This document shows, in pieces, positions 47,218-55,967 of a stretch of 64,000 nucleotides of DNA. The DNA comes from Corynebacterium pacaense. Lineage in GTDB: Bacteria > Actinomycetota > Actinomycetes > Mycobacteriales > Mycobacteriaceae. Below the pieces are notes generated by a model, which made no database searches, was not told the DNA's origin, and saw nothing but the letters and a program-made list of their open reading frames with translations. The stretch lies in the NCBI RefSeq assembly GCF_900169525.1, contig NZ_LT821240.1, positions 507,684 to 571,683 on the forward strand, read 5' to 3'. Numbering within the stretch: position 1 is the first letter of the stretch; every line of letters begins with the position of its first letter. A program made the translations under genes and the position numbers.

Positions 47218-48534
47218 ATGTCATCGCTGTCACCTGATGCAACGGGAGCACCGCAGAGCGGTACTAATGAAGGTGCACCTGACGGTCCATCCCCGCGGAG
47301 CACCGGGCGCCCGCGTCTGTTCAAACTCCTGGGACCCGCGTTCGTCGCGGCGATCGCCTACGTCGATCCAGGCAACGTCGCGGCGAACCTTTCCGCGGGC
47401 GCGGAGTACGGCTATCTCCTGCTCTGGGTGCTCGTCCTGGCCAACGTCATGGCCATGGTCGTCCAGTACCTCTCCGCCAAACTCGGAATGGTCACCCAGA
47501 AGAGCCTCACCGCGTGCATCTCCGATCGCTTCGACCGCTTTCGTCGCGGTGGCCGCCCCGCACGTCTGGCCTTCTGGGGCCAGGCTGAGATCATCACCGC
47601 CGCAACCGATATCGCGGAGGTGATCGGCGGTGCGATCGCATTGAATCTGCTGTTCGGCACTCCCCTGGTGCTCGGCGGTGTCATCGTCGGCTTCGTGTCA
47701 CTGGTGATGCTGGCGCTGCAGGGCCAGCGCACCCAACGGACCTTCGAGGCCGTCATCGTGGCCTTCCTGGTGGTGATCACCGTCGGCTTCCTCGCCGGGG
47801 TCTTCGTCACCGGGCTCAGCATCGGTGAGATGGTCGAGGGGATCGTTCCCCGCTTCCAGGGCACCCACACGGTCATTCTCGCCGCATCGATGCTCGGTGC
47901 CACGGTGATGCCCCACGCCGTCTACCTGCACTCCGGGCTGGTCCGTGACCGCAGGTTCAACACCCGCGACGACGCGGGCATGCGCCTGCACCTCAGGGCC
48001 ACTCGCTGGGATGTCGGTGGAGCGCTCGTCCTGGCGGGCACCGTCAACATCGGCATGCTGTGTCTGGCCGCCGAGGCTCTGCGCGGTGTCGCCGGCACCG
48101 ATTCCATCGAGGGCGCCCACGCCGCAGTTGAAGCCGCACTCGGCCCTGTGATCGGCGGTATGTTCGCGGTCGGTCTTCTCGCCTCCGGTCTGGCATCGAC
48201 ATCGGTGGGTTGCTATGCGGGTGACATGGTCATGCGGGACCTGCTCAAGGTTCGCATCCCGATACTGCTGCGCCGTTTCATCACCATTCTGCCCGCGCTG
48301 GCGATTCTGGCCAGCGGCACCGAGCCCACCTGGGCACTGGTGCTCAGTCAGGTGGTTCTGAGCATCGGTATCCCCTTCGCCCTGATCCCCCTCGTCCGCC
48401 TGACGTCAATGACTTCGATCATGGGCAAGTGGGTGAACAACCGGATTCTCACCGCGACGGCCTGGTTCTTCTGTGCGATCATCATCTCGCTGAACATCGC
48501 CCTGGTCTATCTGACCATCAGCGGACAGGCGTAG
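47218..48534 (+). CDS. mntH: Nramp-family divalent metal (manganese) transporter
   Basis: Proton-coupled Mn(II)/Fe(II) importer of 438 residues with about 11 membrane helices. The metal-site motif of helix 1 is in YVDPGNVAANLSAGAEYG (DPGN), and the helix 6 motif is in GATVMPHAVYLHSG (MPH). The start is the ATG at 47218; a TTG three bases earlier is in frame. The upstream MntR-type operator supports manganese as the physiological substrate. Confidence 0.93.
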   Translation: MSSLSPDATGAPQSGTNEGAPDGPSPRSTGRPRLFKLLGPAFVAAIAYVDPGNVAANLSAGAEYGYLLLWVLVLANVMAMVVQYLSAKLGMVTQKSLTACISDRFDRFRRGGRPARLAFWGQAEIITAATDIAEVIGGAIALNLLFGTPLVLGGVIVGFVSLVMLALQGQRTQRTFEAVIVAFLVVITVGFLAGVFVTGLSIGEMVEGIVPRFQGTHTVILAASMLGATVMPHAVYLHSGLVRDRRFNTRDDAGMRLHLRATRWDVGGALVLAGTVNIGMLCLAAEALRGVAGTDSIEGAHAAVEAALGPVIGGMFAVGLLASGLASTSVGCYAGDMVMRDLLKVRIPILLRRFITILPALAILASGTEPTWALVLSQVVLSIGIPFALIPLVRLTSMTSIMGKWVNNRILTATAWFFCAIIISLNIALVYLTISGQA

Positions 48535-48597
48535 GAGGCCTCCGCGCCGGAAACCTCTGCGGGAACCACGGGTGGGGTTGCCGAGTCTAACCAGAAT

Positions 48598-49143
48598 GTG
48601 AGGATCTTCCTGCGGCTGCTGGGCGCCGCCACCATCCTGTTGTTCGCCGTCACCGTGGCCCCGTACCTGGATCCGGGCAACCATCACCCGCTCCACCCCG
48701 TCGACGAGGTCTCCCAACGTGTCCGGGTGCTCGGCTACGACAGACAGGGGCAGTTCGGCGGTTGGCAGCCGGGTGTGCGGGAGCAGGTTGTCGCCCGGGC
48801 CGGGGAACTCGATCCCTACACCGGAAAGCCATTTGACCACGGGGCCGGCGAGGTCGATCACATTCTACCCCTCAGCGCGGCATGGGACCTGGGTGCGCAC
48901 TCGTGGACCACCGCGGAGCGGATTCGCTTTGCCAACGATCCGGAGAATCTCGTCCTGGTCTCCAGGGAGCAGAATCAACAGAAATCCGATCAGCTCCCCG
49001 GCCGGTGGCTGCCCCCGGACAGAGGCGCACGCTGCTGGTACGTGGCGCGTATGACCAAGGTTGCACATGGCTACCAACTTCCGTTGCCATCCGAAGACAT
49101 CAAAAGCGGTAGACGACAGTGCGGGTTCGCGAAAGTATTCTGA
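48598..49143 (+). CDS. Membrane-anchored or secreted HNH endonuclease-like protein
   Basis: Protein of 181 residues from a GTG at 48598. One N-terminal hydrophobic helix (about 4-24) acts as signal peptide or anchor, so the nuclease domain is predicted outside the membrane. The catalytic core has EVDHILPLSAAWDLGAHSW (Asp87-His88), followed by FANDPENLVLVSREQNQQKSD, the HNH pattern with Asn117 and Asn126. This arrangement is common in actinobacterial exported HNH proteins. Its function is unknown; nutrient DNA degradation, competence or antagonism are all possible. It is 63 bases after mntH on the same strand. Confidence 0.82.
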   Translation: MRIFLRLLGAATILLFAVTVAPYLDPGNHHPLHPVDEVSQRVRVLGYDRQGQFGGWQPGVREQVVARAGELDPYTGKPFDHGAGEVDHILPLSAAWDLGAHSWTTAERIRFANDPENLVLVSREQNQQKSDQLPGRWLPPDRGARCWYVARMTKVAHGYQLPLPSEDIKSGRRQCGFAKVF

Positions 49144-49208
49144 CCTGGTTAGGGTGGAATATAAGCATCTCGTCTTGCCCACCCATAATTGAAAGGTCCA
49201 CACGAGCA

Positions 49209-49679
49209 GTGACCACCATCATGATCATGCTGCATGTCATCGCAGCTATTCTCTTCCTTGGCCCGGTAACCGTGGCCACCTCCTCCTTCCATGTCCGCGC
49301 CGTGGAGGCCCACAACGGCGACACGCAGGCGGCGGGCGCGGCCAAGACCCTCTTCAAGATCACCCAGACATACGGTGTTCTCTCCCTTTTGGTCCCGCTC
49401 CTCGGCCTGGCCATCATGTTCCTCGATACCAGCTACTTCCGCCAGGGGGTCTTCCACGCCTCGATCGCACTGGCCGTCATCGCCTGGGCACTACTGTTCT
49501 TTGTGATCATTCCGCGGCAGAAGAAGCTCATGGGCGCCCTCGGACTGCTCGAGGCCGACGAGCTTGAGGGAAAGACCTTCGAGGTCGCGGACTGGGCGAA
49601 GGCAAAGGCCCAGCTGTCCATGTTCGGCGGAATCTGGGCGTTGCTCTGGGTGATCATCGCCGTGCTCATGCTCTTATAG
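49209..49679 (+). CDS. DUF2269-like integral membrane protein
   Basis: Small protein of 156 residues with four membrane helices (about 5-25, 55-75, 80-100 and 135-156) and short polar loops. The N-terminus MTTIMIMLHVIAAILFLGP is typical of DUF2269-type membrane proteins of unknown function. The start is the GTG at 49209, with GAAAGG about 12 bases upstream; Met5 at 49221 is an alternative. A strong terminator follows 18 bases after the stop. Confidence 0.75.
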   Translation: MTTIMIMLHVIAAILFLGPVTVATSSFHVRAVEAHNGDTQAAGAAKTLFKITQTYGVLSLLVPLLGLAIMFLDTSYFRQGVFHASIALAVIAWALLFFVIIPRQKKLMGALGLLEADELEGKTFEVADWAKAKAQLSMFGGIWALLWVIIAVLMLL

Positions 49680-49697
49680 GTTTCACCCGTCGCCCCC

Positions 49698-49734
49698 ACC
49701 GCCCCGCGCATACCTCCCGCGGGGCGGTTTCTTG
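49698..49734 (+). terminator. Rho-independent terminator after the DUF2269-like gene
   Basis: ACCGCCCCGCG (49698-49708) and CGCGGGGCGGT (49718-49728) are perfect 11-base arms with a nine-base loop, followed by TTCTTG. Confidence 0.85.
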
Positions 49735-49827
49735 TGGGTGGAGGTTTCCCGAATGTGGAGCGGGGCTCGGGGCTCTGCGAAGTGCGGTGGCCGCTAACCC
49801 GAACCACCTCCCCAGCGGCCGGATCCC

Positions 49828-50241
49828 CTAATCCCCTGCGGACAACGCCAGCGACAGGCTCAGCAGCTCGGCGAGAACCCCGGTGTCCACCTTCGCCAGC
49901 CTTCCCACGTACAGGCAGGACTTCCCACTCGAATGCGGCCCAAGTCGCTCAAGGAGTTCCGGCCATCGCTGTTCGAACCCCTCGGTGAGATAGATGGTGT
50001 GCCGGGTCTTCGATGTCGCGAATGCGAGCAAAGGGGCGATACCGCCGTGCCCACTTTCGTAGCGGTACCCGGCGCTGCCGAAACCGATGATTCGGTTCGC
50101 CCACACCACCGGGCGCTCGCCACTGATCCGTGCATGCAGTTCCACGAGCTCATCGGCCTCGCCCCGTCTGGGCCCGGTGACCCTATCGAGAACCTCGGAG
50201 ACGGGGGTGTCCGAGGGGCGCATCGCCGGTTCCTTGGCCAT
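49828..50241 (-). CDS. DUF1801-family protein
   Basis: Soluble protein of 137 residues from the ATG at 50241, which has AAAGGTGA just upstream. The DUF1801 (YdhG-like) fold is suggested by ERPVVWANRIIGFGSAGYRYESGHGG, then TIYLTEGF, and the closing SSGKSCLYVGRLAKVDTGVL. Members have unknown biochemical function. It is downstream of the DEAD-box helicase on the same strand but separated by a terminator, so it is probably transcribed on its own. Confidence 0.78.
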   Translation of the reverse strand: MAKEPAMRPSDTPVSEVLDRVTGPRRGEADELVELHARISGERPVVWANRIIGFGSAGYRYESGHGGIAPLLAFATSKTRHTIYLTEGFEQRWPELLERLGPHSSGKSCLYVGRLAKVDTGVLAELLSLSLALSAGD

Positions 50242-50269
50242 GAGGATCACCTTTCAATATCGGGAGAAA

Positions 50270-50314
50270 CTGCCTGGAAAAGAAAGAGGGACCCCACCCG
50301 GAGGTGAGGTCCCT
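50270..50314 (-). terminator. Rho-independent terminator of the DEAD-box helicase gene
   Basis: AGGGACCCCACC (50287-50298) and GGTGAGGTCCCT (50303-50314) form 12-base arms with one mismatch around a four-base loop. On the minus strand the hairpin is followed by CTTTCTTTTC, a T-rich tract, 12 bases after the helicase stop. Confidence 0.85.
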
Positions 50315-50326
50315 AAACCCTAGTCG

Positions 50327-52462
50327 CTAGTCGCGTCCGCCGCGGTATCCACCGCGTCCACCGCGATCATCACGGCCACCGCGGTATCCGCCGCGGTCCC
50401 CGCCACGTCCACCGCGATCATCACGTCCGCCACGGTATCCGCCGCGGTCCCCGCCACGTCCACCGCGATCATCACGTCCGCCACGGTATCCGCCGCGGTC
50501 GTCGCGCTCGAATCGGCGCGGGGGCCGTCCACCGGAATCGCGCTCGATGTTGATGAGCTGACCGGAGATACGGGTCCCGGAGAGGTTGTCCAGAACGCTC
50601 TGGGGGAGATCCTTGGGCAGCTCCACCAGAGTGTGATCGGCCGCGATGGTGATGCGTCCGAAATCCTTGGAGTTCAGGCCGCCCTCGTTGGCCAGGGCGC
50701 CGACGATGGCACCGGGGCGCACATGCTGCCGCTTGCCCACCGCGATGCGGTAGGTGGCCAGGTTCTCATCGTTACGCTCGAAGCGTCCACCACGATCACC
50801 ACGATCCCGACCGCGTCCACGGTCGTCGAAGTCACGGTCGCGTCGGTCACGGCGGTCCCCGCGGTCACGGCGCTCCGGGGGAAGCTCCTTGAGCAGGAAC
50901 TCGTCGCCGGACTGCGCCTGGGTGGCCAGGGCGGCCGCGATGTCCTCCAGCGGAACGTCGTTCTTCTCGGAGTATTCCTTGACCATGCTGCGGAAGAGGT
51001 CGATCTGGGAGTTCTCAAGGGACTCGGTGATCGCATCGGCGAACTTGACCTTGCGGAACTCATTGACCTCGTCGACAGAGGGCAGGTCCATCTCAACAAG
51101 CGGGGCGTTGGTGGCACGCTCGATGGAACGCAGCATCCGACGCTCACGCGGGGTGACGAACAGGATCGCCTCGCCGGTACGGCCGGCACGGCCGGTGCGG
51201 CCGATGCGGTGGACGTAGGATTCGGTGTCGTTGGGAATGTCGAAGTTGAGCACATGGCTGATGCGCTCGACATCGAGGCCACGGGCTGCGACGTCGGTGG
51301 CGACGAGGATGTCCAGGCGGCCGTCCTTGAGCTGATCGACGGTGCGCTCACGCTGTGCCTGGGCGATGTCTCCGTTGATGGCCGCCGCAGAGAATCCGCG
51401 GGCGCGCAGCTTCTCCGCCACCTCCTCGGTCTCGTGCTTGGTACGCACGAAGAGGATCATCGCCTCGAATTCAGTGACCTCGAGGATGCGGGTCAGGGCA
51501 TCCATCTTGTTGCGGTGCGCCACCGAGAGGAAGCGCTGGGTGATGTTGGTTGCGGTGCGGGTCTCGGACTTGACCGAGATCTCCTGCGGGTTGTTCAGGT
51601 ACTGCTTGCTCAGACGGCGGATGCCGTTGGGCATGGTCGCGGAGAACAGTGCGACCTGCTTGTCCTCGGGGGTGTCGGCGAGGATGCGCTCGACATCCTC
51701 CTGGAAGCCCATGTTGAGCATCTCGTCGGCCTCATCGAGCACGAGGAAACGCAGGCCGGAGATGTCCAGCGAGCCCTTCTCCAGGTGATCGATGATTCGG
51801 CCCGGGGTTCCCACGACGATGTGGGCACCGCGACGCAGGCCGGAGAGCTGGATGCCGTAGGCCTGTCCACCGTAGATCGGCAGGACGTTGAGTCCGCCGA
51901 GGTGGTCGGCGAAGGACTGGAAGGAATCGGCGACCTGGAGCGCAAGCTCACGGGTGGGCGCCAGTACCAGGGCCTGCGGGCTGCGCACGGAGGCGTCGAT
52001 ACGCGCAAGGATCGGCAGCGCGAAGGCGGCGGTCTTGCCGGTACCGGTCTGTGCCAGACCGACCACATCCTGTCCCTCCATGAGGACGGGGATGGTCTGT
52101 TCCTGGATGGGGGAGGGAGTTTCGAAACCAACCTTGCGCACAGCGTTGATGACCTGCTGCGGCAGTCCGAGTGCATCGAAGCCGGTGGGGGCTTCCGTAG
52201 AGGATGACTCGGAAGCAGACTGGGCTGCGTCCTCCGAGGAGTCCTCATTCACATTCTCATTGATTACATTGCTCGCGTTGTCCGTCTCGGTGACGGAGTC
52301 GGCGTCCTCAGAAGCTTCCGCAACCCTGGTGATCTCTTCGTTGTTCTCCTGAGAGACGAAGTCAGCTGATGCTGAGTCACCCTGCGGTGTTTCCTGAGAT
52401 TCCGACGAAATGACGTTGTCCGGCTGTTCTACGCCGCCGGTGACGTTATCGGTATTTCTCAT
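50327..52462 (-). CDS. deaD: DEAD-box ATP-dependent RNA helicase (DeaD/CsdA-like) with RGG tail
   Basis: RNA helicase of 711 residues from the ATG at 52462 (MRNTDNVTGG, GGAG upstream); a longer open frame to 52843 is not conserved. An acidic N-terminus of about 95 residues precedes the Q-motif region and motif I AQTGTGKTAAF. PTREL, GTPGRIIDHL, VLDEADEMLN, SAT, VATDVAARGLD and HRIGRTGRAGRTG follow. A DbpA-type RNA-binding domain (TYRIAVGKRQHVRPGAIVGALA) is next, then a Gly/Arg/Asp tail with three 17-residue repeats. The likely role is ribosome assembly and mRNA turnover in the cold. Confidence 0.95.
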   Translation of the reverse strand: MRNTDNVTGGVEQPDNVISSESQETPQGDSASADFVSQENNEEITRVAEASEDADSVTETDNASNVINENVNEDSSEDAAQSASESSSTEAPTGFDALGLPQQVINAVRKVGFETPSPIQEQTIPVLMEGQDVVGLAQTGTGKTAAFALPILARIDASVRSPQALVLAPTRELALQVADSFQSFADHLGGLNVLPIYGGQAYGIQLSGLRRGAHIVVGTPGRIIDHLEKGSLDISGLRFLVLDEADEMLNMGFQEDVERILADTPEDKQVALFSATMPNGIRRLSKQYLNNPQEISVKSETRTATNITQRFLSVAHRNKMDALTRILEVTEFEAMILFVRTKHETEEVAEKLRARGFSAAAINGDIAQAQRERTVDQLKDGRLDILVATDVAARGLDVERISHVLNFDIPNDTESYVHRIGRTGRAGRTGEAILFVTPRERRMLRSIERATNAPLVEMDLPSVDEVNEFRKVKFADAITESLENSQIDLFRSMVKEYSEKNDVPLEDIAAALATQAQSGDEFLLKELPPERRDRGDRRDRRDRDFDDRGRGRDRGDRGGRFERNDENLATYRIAVGKRQHVRPGAIVGALANEGGLNSKDFGRITIAADHTLVELPKDLPQSVLDNLSGTRISGQLINIERDSGGRPPRRFERDDRGGYRGGRDDRGGRGGDRGGYRGGRDDRGGRGGDRGGYRGGRDDRGGRGGYRGGRD
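50334..50505. repeat. 51-bp tandem repeats encoding the RGG tail of DeaD
   Basis: The element CCACCGCGATCATCAC starts at 50358, 50409 and 50460, a period of 51 bases, with a partial copy before it. Each unit encodes GYRGGRDDRGGRGGDRG on the minus strand. RGG-rich tails bind RNA and promote condensates. The near-identical copies may vary in number between strains. Confidence 0.93.
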
Positions 52463-52745
52463 TGTTTCTCCAAGATACGCCAAGCGCTGGCCTGAATCCA
52501 CTTGCACATCTGCGTCCGGGGACGCCACCGGCGGCAAAAATACCCACCGGGTCCGAAATACCGCCTGTCGACGCCCCGACCATGGCCCCTGAGGTGACCA
52601 CGGCCACCTCAGGGCCGCAATGGGAGATTGCGTACCCTCCCGCCTGGTGCACGGGCCGGTCGTTGTCGGGAGTAATGTCATCTGCGGATTATTCACCATC
52701 GGCGCCCAACGGGGTGCCGAACGAGGAATGGAGAGTCGCGTCCCG

Positions 52746-54161
52746 ATGAATGCCTCCCCTGAAGTTGCCACCCGCCCCGCACGCGCGAAGGGACTCAACG
52801 CCCGCCACATCCATTTCATCGCGCTGGGTTCGGCGATCGGCACCGGCCTGTTCTACGGGTCGGCGGGTGCCATTCAGGCCGCCGGCCCCTCGGTGCTGCT
52901 GGTGTACCTCCTCGGAGGCGCCGTGGTCTACTTCATGCTCCGCGCTCTCGGCGAGATGTCCGTGCACCACCCGGTGCGCGGCTCCTTCGGCATCTACACC
53001 CGCGCCCATCTGGGCGGCTGGTCGGGATACATCACCGGTTGGATGTTCGCCTTCGAGATGCTGATCGTGTGTCTGGCCGATCTCACCGCCATCGGCATCT
53101 ACATGAAGTTCTGGTTCCCGGACACCGCGCAGTGGATCTGGGTCGCGGCCACCCTGCTGGTCGTGGGCGGGGCGAACATCGCCAGCGTGCGCTGGTTCGG
53201 TGAGCTGGAGTTCGTGTTCACCATCATCAAGGTCACCGCGGTGGTCGCGATGATCATCGGCGGAGCCGCCATCCTCGCCTTCGGACTCGGCAGCGCCCCC
53301 GAGGTCGCCGGTGTGTCCAACCTCTGGAATGACGGTGGCTTCTTCCCCAACGGTGTCGGCGGCATGATCGCCGCCTTCATCCTCGTCCTCTTCGCCTTCG
53401 GTGGCACCGAGATCATCGGCGTCGCGGGTTCCGAGGCGGAGGATCCCGACACCTCCGTGCCCAGGGCGGTCAACACCGTCCCGCTGCGCATCCTGCTGTT
53501 CTACGTGGGCGCGATCCTGGTGATCCTCATGCTCAACCCCTGGCGGGAGATCACCGGCGAGGAATCACCCTTCGTGCAGATCTTCGACACCCTCGGCGTG
53601 AACTGGGCCGCAGCCCTGCTCAACGTCGTGGTGATCACCGCGGCCCTGTCCGCGATCAACGCCGACCTCTTCGGGGCAGGGCGTGTTCTCACCGGCCTGG
53701 CCAGGGAGAATCTCGCACCCAAGGTCATGGGCGCGGTTTCACGCAATGGTGTGCCGATCATGACCACGGTGATCATGATCATCGTTCTCATCGCCGGCGT
53801 GGTGCTCAACGCCGTTCTTCCAGACAGGATCTTCGAGATCGTCGCATCACTTGCCACCTTCGCCACCGTCTACGTGTGGTTGATGATCCTGCTCGCACAG
53901 GTGGCATCCCGCCGCAACATGGACGCAGCCGAGGTCGCCTCCCTGAAGTTCCCCGTCCCCTTCTTCCCCTATGGCCAGTACTTCGCCATCGCCTTCATCA
54001 TCTTCACCTTCGGAATCATGGTCTGGTACGAGGATTTCCACCTGGCGCTGATCGTCGGTGTTGGATTCCTGGTGCTGATGAGCGTGCTGTACTTCGCCAC
54101 CGGTCGACCCCAGGCGATCGCCCCCCTGAACTATCAGGAGCTGGATCCGAAAACCGACTGA
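52746..54161 (+). CDS. Amino-acid permease (APC superfamily, AAT family)
   Basis: Transporter of 471 residues with 12 membrane helices. The AAT-family N-terminus LNARHIHFIALGSAIGTGLFYGSAG is followed by GEMSVHHPVRGSFGIYTR and FAFGGTEIIGVAGSEAEDP. Substrates in this family include aromatic amino acids, proline, alanine/glycine and GABA; the exact one cannot be read here. A phenylalanine permease (PheP) lies near cydA in C. glutamicum, as I recall, so an aromatic substrate is a reasonable guess. The ATG at 52746 is preferred over 52728, which has no room for a ribosome-binding site. Confidence 0.88.
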   Translation: MNASPEVATRPARAKGLNARHIHFIALGSAIGTGLFYGSAGAIQAAGPSVLLVYLLGGAVVYFMLRALGEMSVHHPVRGSFGIYTRAHLGGWSGYITGWMFAFEMLIVCLADLTAIGIYMKFWFPDTAQWIWVAATLLVVGGANIASVRWFGELEFVFTIIKVTAVVAMIIGGAAILAFGLGSAPEVAGVSNLWNDGGFFPNGVGGMIAAFILVLFAFGGTEIIGVAGSEAEDPDTSVPRAVNTVPLRILLFYVGAILVILMLNPWREITGEESPFVQIFDTLGVNWAAALLNVVVITAALSAINADLFGAGRVLTGLARENLAPKVMGAVSRNGVPIMTTVIMIIVLIAGVVLNAVLPDRIFEIVASLATFATVYVWLMILLAQVASRRNMDAAEVASLKFPVPFFPYGQYFAIAFIIFTFGIMVWYEDFHLALIVGVGFLVLMSVLYFATGRPQAIAPLNYQELDPKTD

Positions 54162-54453
54162 ACCGCGGCCTCCGGTCCCGTTGACCCCCGGGGAGGGGCG
54201 GCGCCGCCCCCTGCCCAATTCCGGACGGCCGGGGTACGGTTTTAGTACACAGTGGAAAACAACTCCTTCATCGAACGGGTCCCCATCCCGGCCCGTGCAC
54301 CATCCCCGGTGTCGCCTGGCGCAACCCATTTCGGGGCTGAAGAGGAGTAGACAGGGAACCATAGTCGCGGTGCGCGCGACCTCCTCGGAGACGACGACTA
54401 CCGCGTGAAGGTATGCGTCGCACTGCTCAATCGATGAGGGGACGTGCTTTTTC

Positions 54454-55965
54454 ATGGATGTAGTGGACATAGCGAGATGGCAGTTCGGTATCACCACCGT
54501 CTACCACTTCATTTTCGTTCCGTTGACCATCGGGCTCGCTCCACTGGTGGCCCTGATGCAGACCTTCTGGCAGGTCACGGGTAAGGAGCACTGGTACCGC
54601 GCCACCCGGTTCTTCGGCACCGTCTTTCTGATCAACTTCGCCATGGGCGTGGCCACCGGTATCGTCCAGGAATTTCAGTTCGGGATGAACTGGTCGGAGT
54701 ACTCCCGCATGGTCGGAGATGTGTTCGGGGGCCCGCTGGCACTGGAGGGGCTGATCGCCTTCTTCATGGAATCGGTGTTCCTCGGGCTGTGGATCTTCGG
54801 CTGGGGCAGGATTCCCGGATGGCTGCACACCGCGTCGATCTGGATCGTGGCCATCGCAACGAACATCTCAGCCTACTTCATCATCGTGGCCAACTCCTTC
54901 ATGCAGCACCCGGTGGGCGCGGAGTTCAACCCGGACACCGGTCGCGCCGAACTCACCGATGTCATGGCTCTGCTGGGCAACCCCACCGCGCTGGCGGCCT
55001 TCCCGCACGCCGTGGCCGGATCCTTCCTCACCGCGGGCACCTTCGTCCTCGGCATCTCCGGTTGGTGGCTGATCCGCGCGGCCAGATCCGGTGATCAACC
55101 ACGGCACTCCATGCATCGGCCGGCACTGTGGGTCGGCTGGTGGACCACCGTGATCTCCTCGGTCGCGCTTTTTATCACCGGCGATATCCAGGCGAAACTG
55201 ATGTTCGTCCAGCAGCCGATGAAGATGGCCTCGGCGGAGTCACTGTGCCACACCCAGACCGACCCCGCCTTCTCCATCCTGACAATCGGCACCCACAACA
55301 ACTGCGAGTCGGTGATCCACCTCCTCGAGGTTCCCTGGGTCCTGCCCTTCCTCGCGCAGGGAAAGTTCACCGGCGTCACCCTGGAGGGTGTGCTCGATCT
55401 GCAGGAGAAGGCCGAGGCACTCTACGGGCCAGGCAACTACGCCCCCAACCTCTTTGTCACCTACTGGTCCTTCCGCGCGATGATCGGTCTGATGCTGGGT
55501 TCACTGGCCATAGCGGCCATCGCCTGGCTGCTGCTGCGGGGCAAGAGGACGCCAGGGGGCAGGATCGCGACATGGTTCGCCTACGGCAGCCTCGCGGCGA
55601 TTCCCTTCCCCTTCCTGGCCAACTCCGCAGGATGGATCTTCACCGAGATGGGCCGTCAGCCCTGGGTGGTGCACCCGAACCCGGATTCGGTGGGCGATTC
55701 CCGCACCGATCTGATCCGGTTGACCGTGGACATGGGGGTCTCCGATCACGCGCCCTGGCAGGTGTGGGTGACCCTGATCGGATTCACGCTGCTCTATCTC
55801 GCGCTCTTCGTGGTGTGGTTCTGGTTGATCAGGCGTGCCGTGCTGCTGGGCCCACCCGAGGAGTCCGGGCCCAGTGAACTCACCGGCACGGGTCCGGCCA
55901 CTCCCGTCGGCTCGGATCTGCCGGCGGCCGTGGAACCCATCAGGTTCACGGAGAGGACACTGTAG
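54454..55965 (+). CDS. cydA: Cytochrome bd ubiquinol/menaquinol oxidase subunit I
   Basis: Quinol-oxidising, haem-bearing subunit of the high-affinity oxygen reductase, 503 residues. The N-terminal RWQFGITTVYHFIFVPLTIG carries His18, the counterpart of the haem b595 ligand in E. coli. GWGRIPGWLHTASIW, NSFMQHPVG and GWIFTEMGRQPWVV are family hallmarks. The short Q-loop type fits Actinobacteria. It heads the cydABDC operon; cydB follows after two bases. The 292-base upstream gap contains no gene, and I could not place its promoter firmly. Confidence 0.96.
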   Translation: MDVVDIARWQFGITTVYHFIFVPLTIGLAPLVALMQTFWQVTGKEHWYRATRFFGTVFLINFAMGVATGIVQEFQFGMNWSEYSRMVGDVFGGPLALEGLIAFFMESVFLGLWIFGWGRIPGWLHTASIWIVAIATNISAYFIIVANSFMQHPVGAEFNPDTGRAELTDVMALLGNPTALAAFPHAVAGSFLTAGTFVLGISGWWLIRAARSGDQPRHSMHRPALWVGWWTTVISSVALFITGDIQAKLMFVQQPMKMASAESLCHTQTDPAFSILTIGTHNNCESVIHLLEVPWVLPFLAQGKFTGVTLEGVLDLQEKAEALYGPGNYAPNLFVTYWSFRAMIGLMLGSLAIAAIAWLLLRGKRTPGGRIATWFAYGSLAAIPFPFLANSAGWIFTEMGRQPWVVHPNPDSVGDSRTDLIRLTVDMGVSDHAPWQVWVTLIGFTLLYLALFVVWFWLIRRAVLLGPPEESGPSELTGTGPATPVGSDLPAAVEPIRFTERTL

Positions 55966-55967
55966 GC

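Noticed and set aside
50334..50505. Regular repeats considered as a CRISPR array
   Set aside because: The 51-bp units are adjacent without spacers and encode the RGG tail of the DEAD-box helicase.
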